A stretch of DNA of 64,000 nucleotides from JAKSSE01 sp045597645 (GTDB lineage: Bacteria; Bacillota; Clostridia; Lachnospirales; Lachnospiraceae). A program made the translations under genes and the position numbers. Every line of letters begins with the position of its first letter. Positions within the stretch are counted from its first letter, which is position 1. The notes below the pieces were generated by a model. That model made no database searches and had not been told where the DNA came from. It saw only the letters and a program-made list of their open reading frames with translations. The stretch spans positions 124,001 through 188,000 of the forward strand of contig JAZLKM010000002.1 of NCBI GenBank assembly GCA_045597645.1. The letters are read 5' to 3'. Positions 58,721-64,000 of the stretch are shown here, piece after piece.

Positions 58721-59888
58721 TAGAGTCAAGGCTCAAATTAATCTGGATAATTTTCTGGATAATGTTGCCTTGATGCATGAAGATATGCCAAATGTTCCGC
58801 TTATATGTGTGATTAAAGCTGACGGTTATGGGCACGGTGCCTATTATTTGGCGAAAGAATTAGAGGATTTACCCTATGTGTGGGGATATGCAGTAGCCTG
58901 TGCTGATGAAGGTGTAAGGCTTAGAAAACAAGGAATAAAGAAAAATATACTCATTCTGGGATATACATTCGAGGATCAGTATGAAATTTTGTTAGATAAT
59001 GATATTAGAGCTACTATTTTTACGGTAGAAGATGCTATAAAGCTTTCGAGGTTCGCAGAAAAGAAAAAAAGAACCTGTGCTATCCATATTAAGCTTGATA
59101 CCGGAATGAATAGGATAGGTTTTAGATTAGATGAGGATTATGTTGATGCAATAAAAAAAATATATGAGCTTCCTTGCCTTTATATAGAGGGATGCTTTAC
59201 GCATTTTTATAGAAGCGATGAAGCAGATAAAAGTATTGCCCAAATGCAATATGCAAAGTATACAAATGCTATCGATTGTATAAAGGCTGCAGGGGTAGAT
59301 ATTAAAATGTGTCACTGTTCGAATTCAGCTGCAATCATGGAGCTTAAAGAATATGATTTAGATGCAGCAAGAGCAGGAATATCGATATACGGACTTTGGC
59401 CGTCTGATGAGATGGACAGAGCTAAGAATGAGTTAAAGCCTGTTATGAGTATTATTTCGCATATAAGTCATATTAAAACTATTAATAAAGGCGAGACTAT
59501 TGGATACGGCGGTACGTTTGAAGCAAATAAGGAAATGAGGATAGCTACAGTTCCAGTAGGGTATGCAGATGGATATGCTAGAACCTTAAGCAACAAGGCA
59601 TGCGTGCTAATAAAAGGTAAAAGAGCTCCAATTGTTGGACGCATTTGTATGGATCAGTTTATGGTCGACGTGACAGATATCGATAATGTTGCCGTTACAG
59701 ATGAAGTTGTTTTACTCGGTAAATCAGGGGATGAATCTATTTCCATGGAGGAGCTTGGAACTATAAGCGGTAGGTTTAATTATGAATTTGCTTGTGATAT
59801 AAATCCCAGGGTGCCAAGAGAGTACATAAAAGGCGGGAAAATCATTGCACAAACCAGCAATTTGAACACTTGTCATTATTTTCCCTAA
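58707..59888 (+). CDS. alr: Alanine racemase
   Basis: Alr makes D-alanine for peptidoglycan. ATG 58707 is preferred (GGGAG at 58696-58700); GTG 58704 is too close. The 393-residue product has the PLP lysine in VIKADGYGHGAYYLAKEL (about 36-53), the CAIHIKLDTGMNRIGF block, and the C-terminal tyrosine region (GYGGTFEANKEMRIATVPVGYADGYARTLSN) and VGRICMDQFMVDVTD. The start lies inside nnr, so the two are coupled, as in many Firmicutes. Confidence 0.97.
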   Translation: MEKFNRVKAQINLDNFLDNVALMHEDMPNVPLICVIKADGYGHGAYYLAKELEDLPYVWGYAVACADEGVRLRKQGIKKNILILGYTFEDQYEILLDNDIRATIFTVEDAIKLSRFAEKKKRTCAIHIKLDTGMNRIGFRLDEDYVDAIKKIYELPCLYIEGCFTHFYRSDEADKSIAQMQYAKYTNAIDCIKAAGVDIKMCHCSNSAAIMELKEYDLDAARAGISIYGLWPSDEMDRAKNELKPVMSIISHISHIKTINKGETIGYGGTFEANKEMRIATVPVGYADGYARTLSNKACVLIKGKRAPIVGRICMDQFMVDVTDIDNVAVTDEVVLLGKSGDESISMEELGTISGRFNYEFACDINPRVPREYIKGGKIIAQTSNLNTCHYFP

Positions 59889-59898
59889 ATGATAAAAT
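59870..59898 (+). promoter_or_regulatory. yebC promoter overlapping the alr 3' end
   Basis: TTGTCA (59870-59875), a 17-bp spacer and TAAAAT (59893-59898) with TG at 59890-59891 form an extended -10 promoter whose -35 lies in the last codons of alr. Confidence 0.65.
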
Positions 59899-59963
59899 GT
59901 AGAACAATATGTTGTGGTACTTTGCCTTAATCACCGCAAAATACTCGAAAAGGAGATTTATTT

Positions 59964-60692
59964 ATGTCAGGACATTCAAAATTTGCAAACATTAAACACA
60001 AGAAGGAAAAGAACGATGCTGCAAAAGGTAAAATTTTCACGATAATTGGACGTGAAATAGCAGTAGCTGTAAAAGAAGGTGGACCAGACCCTAATAATAA
60101 CAGCAAACTTAAGGACGTTATTGCAAAAGCTAAAGCGAATAATGTTCCAAATGATACTATCGAAAGAGGTATCAAGAAAGCTGCTGGTGGCGGAGATAAC
60201 GTTAACTATGAGTCTGTAACTTATGAAGGTTACGGTCCGAAAGGAACCGCAATTATTGTTGATGCACTTACAGACAACAAAAACCGTACTGCTGCGAATG
60301 TAAGAAATGCTTTTACTAAGGGACATGGTAGCGTAGGCACTCAGGGCTGTGTATCATACATGTTTGATACAAAAGGACAGATTATCATTGACCGCGAAGA
60401 ATGTGATATGGATCCGGATGAGCTTATGATGATAGCTTTAGATGCAGGAGCGGAGGACTTTTCCGAAGAGGAAGACAGTTTCGAGATTATTACTGATCCA
60501 GACAGTTTTCATGCTGTTAGAGATGCGCTTGAAGCACAGAATATTCCTATGGTAGAGGCAGAGGTTACCAGACTCCCTCAAAACTACGTTACACTTAGTG
60601 ACGAGGAGGATATTAAGTGCATGCAGAGAATCCTTGATTTTCTTGATGAGGATGATGACGTACAGACTGTATATCACAATTGGGATGAGTAA
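59964..60692 (+). CDS. YebC/PmpR family protein
   Basis: YebC proteins (TACO1 in mitochondria) are thought to act in translation of difficult sequences, and some members are described as DNA-binding regulators. The 242-residue product starts MSGHSKFANIKHKKEKNDAAKGKIF and carries GGPDPNNNSKLKDVIAKAKANNVPNDTIERGIKKAAG, GYGPKGTAIIVDALTDNKNRTAANVRNAF and the acidic C-terminus typical of the family. AAGGAG precedes the ATG. Normal length. Confidence 0.96.
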   Translation: MSGHSKFANIKHKKEKNDAAKGKIFTIIGREIAVAVKEGGPDPNNNSKLKDVIAKAKANNVPNDTIERGIKKAAGGGDNVNYESVTYEGYGPKGTAIIVDALTDNKNRTAANVRNAFTKGHGSVGTQGCVSYMFDTKGQIIIDREECDMDPDELMMIALDAGAEDFSEEEDSFEIITDPDSFHAVRDALEAQNIPMVEAEVTRLPQNYVTLSDEEDIKCMQRILDFLDEDDDVQTVYHNWDE

Positions 60693-60714
60693 TTCGTAAA
60701 AGGGGGAAATTACT

Positions 60715-62172
60715 ATGAAGAAGGTCCTATTTGCAACTAGCGAGTGTGTTCCATTTATAAAAACTGGTGGACTTGCTGATGTATGTGGTGCGTTGCCGAA
60801 GGAGTTTAATAAAGAATACTGGGATGTAAGAGTTGTACTTCCAGATTATTCATGCATACCATGGAGCTTTAGAGAACACTTCGAGTATGTTACACATTTT
60901 TACCTTACTGCCGGACCTGCTACAGGTAGCAAGTATGTGGGTGTTAAACAGTATGTGTATCAGGGAGTTACCTTCTATTTCATAGACAATCAGGACTACT
61001 TTAATACCAGCACTCCATATGGAGATATGAAATTTGATATTGAAAAGTACTGTTTTTTTGATAAGGCGGTTCTTTCAATGCTGCCAGTAATTGGATTTAG
61101 ACCTGACATTATTCATTGCCATGATTGGCAGACAGGTCTCATTCCTGTATATCTTAAAAACGAATTTCAGGGAGATTTGTTCTTCCATGGAATAAAGACA
61201 ATAATGACTATTCATAATCTCAAATTCCAGGGACTTTGGAGCGAAGAGTACATTATGGATGTGTCAGGTCTTACTAAGGACTTATTTACTCCTGACAAGT
61301 TGGAGTTCAATAAGGATGCTGCAATGCTTAAAGGTGGTCTTGTATATGCAGACTACATCACAACAGTAAGCGATACATATGCTCTTGAGATTCAGACCCC
61401 GCATTATGGAGAGGGACTAGATGGCCTCTTATCTGCTAGGCATATGGATATGCAGGGAATTGTTAATGGAATAGATTACGAGTCATATAATCCTGAAACT
61501 GATGATAAGATTGTAGCTCATTATAATCTGGATACTTTTAGAAAAAACAAAGTAAAAAACAAACTGGCTCTTCAGGAGGAACTAGGGCTTACTGTAGATA
61601 AGCATAAATATATGATAGGCCTTGTATCCAGACTGACTGATCAGAAGGGGCTAGACCTTATACAGTATTGCTTTGATAGAATTGCTGATGAATTTACTCA
61701 GTTCGTTGTTATTGGAACAGGTGATCCTCAGTATGAAAATATGTTCCGCCACTATGCATGGAAGTATCCGGACAGGGTATCTGCTAATATTTGCTATAGT
61801 GATGAGCTCGCAAGAAAGCTTTATGCTGCAGCAGATGCTTTCCTTATGCCATCAGCATTCGAGCCATGTGGTTTGACTCAGCTTATTTCATACAGGTATG
61901 GTACAGTTCCGATTGTAAGAGAGACAGGTGGGTTAAAGGATACAGTAAGTGCATACAATGAGTATACAAACGAGGGAACAGGCTTCTCATTTGCCAACTA
62001 CAATGGAGAGGAGATGCTAGATACAATTAATTACTCAAAGCACATTTTCTTTGATAAAAAGCGACAGTGGAACCAGATAGTAGACCGAGGAATGGCTTTA
62101 GACTATTCTTGGACAGCTTCTCAGAATAAATATGAGAACCTTTATAATTTCCTTCTAGGGGAGTTTATGTAA
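60715..62172 (+). CDS. glgA: Glycogen synthase (ADP-glucose type)
   Basis: GlgA (GT5) extends alpha-1,4-glucan from ADP-glucose. The 485-residue product begins MKKVLFATSECVPFIKTGGLADV with the KTGG donor motif (16-19), and has DIIHCHDWQTGLIPVYLK, TIHNLKFQG, VSRLTDQKGLDLI and the C-terminal PSAFEPCGLTQLISYRYGTVPIVRETGGL. GGGGGAAA precedes the ATG. No glgB/C/P gene is adjacent in the window. Confidence 0.97.
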   Translation: MKKVLFATSECVPFIKTGGLADVCGALPKEFNKEYWDVRVVLPDYSCIPWSFREHFEYVTHFYLTAGPATGSKYVGVKQYVYQGVTFYFIDNQDYFNTSTPYGDMKFDIEKYCFFDKAVLSMLPVIGFRPDIIHCHDWQTGLIPVYLKNEFQGDLFFHGIKTIMTIHNLKFQGLWSEEYIMDVSGLTKDLFTPDKLEFNKDAAMLKGGLVYADYITTVSDTYALEIQTPHYGEGLDGLLSARHMDMQGIVNGIDYESYNPETDDKIVAHYNLDTFRKNKVKNKLALQEELGLTVDKHKYMIGLVSRLTDQKGLDLIQYCFDRIADEFTQFVVIGTGDPQYENMFRHYAWKYPDRVSANICYSDELARKLYAAADAFLMPSAFEPCGLTQLISYRYGTVPIVRETGGLKDTVSAYNEYTNEGTGFSFANYNGEEMLDTINYSKHIFFDKKRQWNQIVDRGMALDYSWTASQNKYENLYNFLLGEFM

Positions 62173-62193
62173 TCGCCATGGAGCGGAGGCAAC

Positions 62194-63066
62194 ATGAGTT
62201 TTATTGAGTCGATTTTAATGGGCTTGATACAGGGACTTACAGAGTTTTTGCCTGTATCAAGTTCAGGACATCTGGCAATATTCAAGGGTATATTTGGTAT
62301 AGAGACAGAAACAGGAATTCTTTTTGATGTACTTTTACATTTGGCGACGCTTATAGCGGTATGTCTTGTATATTACAAGGATTTAGGCCTTATGATAAAA
62401 GAATTATTCCTTATGATAGGAGATTGCTTCAAGAATCTATCTATAGCGCTTGGAAAGTCAAAAAAGAAAAAATATGTAACAATAATATCAAATAGTTATA
62501 GAAAATTTGATTTGTTGATTATTGTTACAACAATTTCAACCGGAATTTTAGGTGTTTTACTTAAAGATATTGTTGAGAAAGCTTCAGCGACACTATTTTT
62601 TCCTGGAATTTTTCTTATTATCACAGCTGCTCTTTTGCTAATAAGTGATAATATGCCGGAAAATTATGGTACTCCCAAAACTACGAGCTTTGGTCAGGCT
62701 GCTTTAATTGGTGTAGCTCAAGGAATCGCTACAATGCCGGGATTATCGAGATCGGGAACATCTATTATTGCATGCCTTTTGTGCAAATGTAACAGACAAT
62801 ATGCTGTGAAATATGCATTTATAATGTCTATTCCAGCTATACTTGGGGCGCTAGTACTTGAACTGACAGATGTTGACTTATCGATTATTGGTACTTCTGA
62901 CTTATTAAACTACGGCGCTGGCATGTTAGTTGCAGGAATAGTTGGTTTTATCTGCATAAAGGCTATGCTTGTTATAGTTAAGAAAAAGAAATTTACATAC
63001 TTTGCGTTTTACTGCATGTTTATAGGCTGCCTGTCTCTGGGCGCATATGTTGCAAGCGTGATTTAA
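62194..63066 (+). CDS. uppP: Undecaprenyl-diphosphatase UppP/BacA
   Basis: UppP recycles the lipid carrier for peptidoglycan and other envelope polymers. The 290-residue polytopic membrane protein has both conserved motifs: GLIQGLTEFLPVSSSGHLAI (about 10-29) and GVAQGIATMPGLSRSGTSIIAC (about 174-195). GGAGG precedes the ATG. The short positively charged loop near 88-95 (GKSKKKKY) is cytoplasmic by prediction. It lies before ftsK. Confidence 0.96.
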   Translation: MSFIESILMGLIQGLTEFLPVSSSGHLAIFKGIFGIETETGILFDVLLHLATLIAVCLVYYKDLGLMIKELFLMIGDCFKNLSIALGKSKKKKYVTIISNSYRKFDLLIIVTTISTGILGVLLKDIVEKASATLFFPGIFLIITAALLLISDNMPENYGTPKTTSFGQAALIGVAQGIATMPGLSRSGTSIIACLLCKCNRQYAVKYAFIMSIPAILGALVLELTDVDLSIIGTSDLLNYGAGMLVAGIVGFICIKAMLVIVKKKKFTYFAFYCMFIGCLSLGAYVASVI

Positions 63067-63077
63067 CCGGAGGAATT

Positions 63078-64000
63078 ATGGCGCAGACCAAGAAGACTAC
63101 AAATAAATCGAAAAGCGGTAGAAATACTACTCGCATTACAAAAGCACAAAGGGAACAGGAACGTGCAAGGGACAGACTTATTGGCTTTATAGTCATTACT
63201 GCTGTCTCTGTTTTGCTTTTTTTGTCTAATTTTGGATGGATTGGAAAGGTTGGAGATTTTCTAAGCCAAGTTCAGTTTGGATTATTTGGCATAATGGCAT
63301 ATATTGTTCCGATTTTAATTGCGGTAGGAAGTTTTTTTATACTGACTAAGCCGTCGAGTAAGGAAAAAACAATATTAACTACAGGAATCACAGTTTTATT
63401 TTTACTGATTGGCGCTTTAATTTTTATGATTTCTTGTGGTCCCGAAGAGTATAACTTTAAGGAAGCCTTCATGCTTGGTTTTGAAGAAAAACGTGCAGGA
63501 GGTCTTTTCAGTAATCTAATTGCTAGCAAGTTCAGTGTATGGTTTGGAGCTGTTGGTACCTGGATTATAATTATAGTATTGCTGTTGATTTCAGTTATTG
63601 TAATGATGGGAAACACAGCAGTTGATTTCTTCAGGGATGCAAAAGAGCGCATGAATGAGTGGAACGAGGACATGCGTGAGCGCAAGGCTGAACAAAGAGA
63701 GCTAGACCTTGAGCTAGAGCAAGAGGAGCAGGAGCGTCGACTTGAGCTGGAGGCTAGGAGAGCTGCTGAAAAACAGGCACAAAAAGATGAAGATCAAAAA
63801 GAACCTAAGAAACTTCGATCTGAAATGAAAGTGAGTGGTGTGGACCTTGGCGCGACAAAGCTTGAAAAAGGCATTTCCGGAGACAGGGTAACAGAAATCT
63901 CTGCAGATGATTTGCTTTCACGAGATGCCAAAGTTCATTTCCCGGATAAGGAAGACTGTGTTCCTGTAATTGCAGAGCCTGAGGAAGAACGTGTACTTGA
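63078..64000 (+). CDS. ftsK: DNA translocase FtsK/SpoIIIE, N-terminal part
   Basis: FtsK/SpoIIIE pumps chromosomal DNA through the division or sporulation septum. The frame starts at ATG 63078 (GGAGG 63069-63073) and stays open to the window edge (307 codons seen). A basic N-terminus precedes about four transmembrane segments (about 35-53, 66-86, 100-118, 152-175). A long charged linker follows, rich in Glu/Arg/Gln (about 190-255, ERMNEWNEDMRERKAEQRELD). The motor domain lies beyond the window, so the FtsK versus SpoIIIE choice is open. Confidence 0.88.
   Translation, partial: MAQTKKTTNKSKSGRNTTRITKAQREQERARDRLIGFIVITAVSVLLFLSNFGWIGKVGDFLSQVQFGLFGIMAYIVPILIAVGSFFILTKPSSKEKTILTTGITVLFLLIGALIFMISCGPEEYNFKEAFMLGFEEKRAGGLFSNLIASKFSVWFGAVGTWIIIIVLLLISVIVMMGNTAVDFFRDAKERMNEWNEDMRERKAEQRELDLELEQEEQERRLELEARRAAEKQAQKDEDQKEPKKLRSEMKVSGVDLGATKLEKGISGDRVTEISADDLLSRDAKVHFPDKEDCVPVIAEPEEERVL

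Overview
The window (about 40% GC by eye, AT-rich intergenic spaces, strong AGGAGG-type ribosome sites, several TTG/GTG starts, TTGACA/TATAAT promoters, SOS boxes of GAAC-N4-GTTC type, CodY and Rex regulators) looks like the chromosome of a motile anaerobic member of the Clostridia. The gene content and order (topA-codY next to the flagellar operon, FliY, CheC/CheD, an FlhF/FlhG/PilZ block, a eukaryote-type Icd) suggest a Lachnospiraceae species near Butyrivibrio, Pseudobutyrivibrio or Roseburia. That placement is inference. Nearly everything reads on the + strand. The only convincing minus-strand genes are aroA and tyrA. No tRNA, rRNA, CRISPR array, insertion sequence or prophage was recognised, and no gene-free stretch exceeds about 300 bases.

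Region 1 (1-8942) is DNA maintenance and global control: the 3' end of prfC, then recA-recX under two SOS-box promoters, a Hanks-type protein kinase overlapping comM, dprA, topA, and a codY whose sensor domain is unusually short.

Region 2 (9224-43621) is one very large flagellar and chemotaxis cluster. It holds the basal body and export genes flgB-flgC-fliE-fliF-fliG-fliH-fliI-fliJ-motE-like-fliK-flgD-(TIGR02530 protein)-flgE. After a terminator and a new promoter come motA-motB-fliL-fliM-fliY-cheY-fliO-fliP-fliQ-fliR-flhB-flhA-flhF-flhG-pilZ. A chemotaxis block follows: receiver-less cheB-cheA-cheW-cheC-cheD-(92-aa membrane protein)-fliA-fapA. It ends in three poorly known genes: a 108-aa low-complexity protein, a 244-aa membrane/coiled-coil/HTH protein resembling SwrB/DUF2802 in layout, and a 210-aa membrane-anchored fragment resembling the MltG LysM-like domain. 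Many genes overlap or abut, so translational coupling is likely. Filament genes (flagellin, fliD, flgK, flgL), cheR and swrD/flbD are not in the window.

Region 3 (43676-64000) is housekeeping. It contains an AGCS sodium:amino-acid symporter, a YjfB-like motility peptide, a 52-aa membrane peptide, alaS, rpsU, an iron-type alcohol dehydrogenase, the convergent tyrA-aroA pair, icd, an ABC-F ATPase, rex (behind a perfect Rex box) with an overlapping coiled-coil gene, nnr-alr, yebC, glgA, uppP and the start of ftsK.

No wholly new defence or mobile system was found. The best leads are the kinase coupled to comM/dprA, the short CodY beside the flagellar operon, the receiver-less CheB, the unknown trio at the end of the flagellar operon, the Rex-coupled coiled-coil protein, and the overlapping terminator, promoter and SOS box in front of recA.
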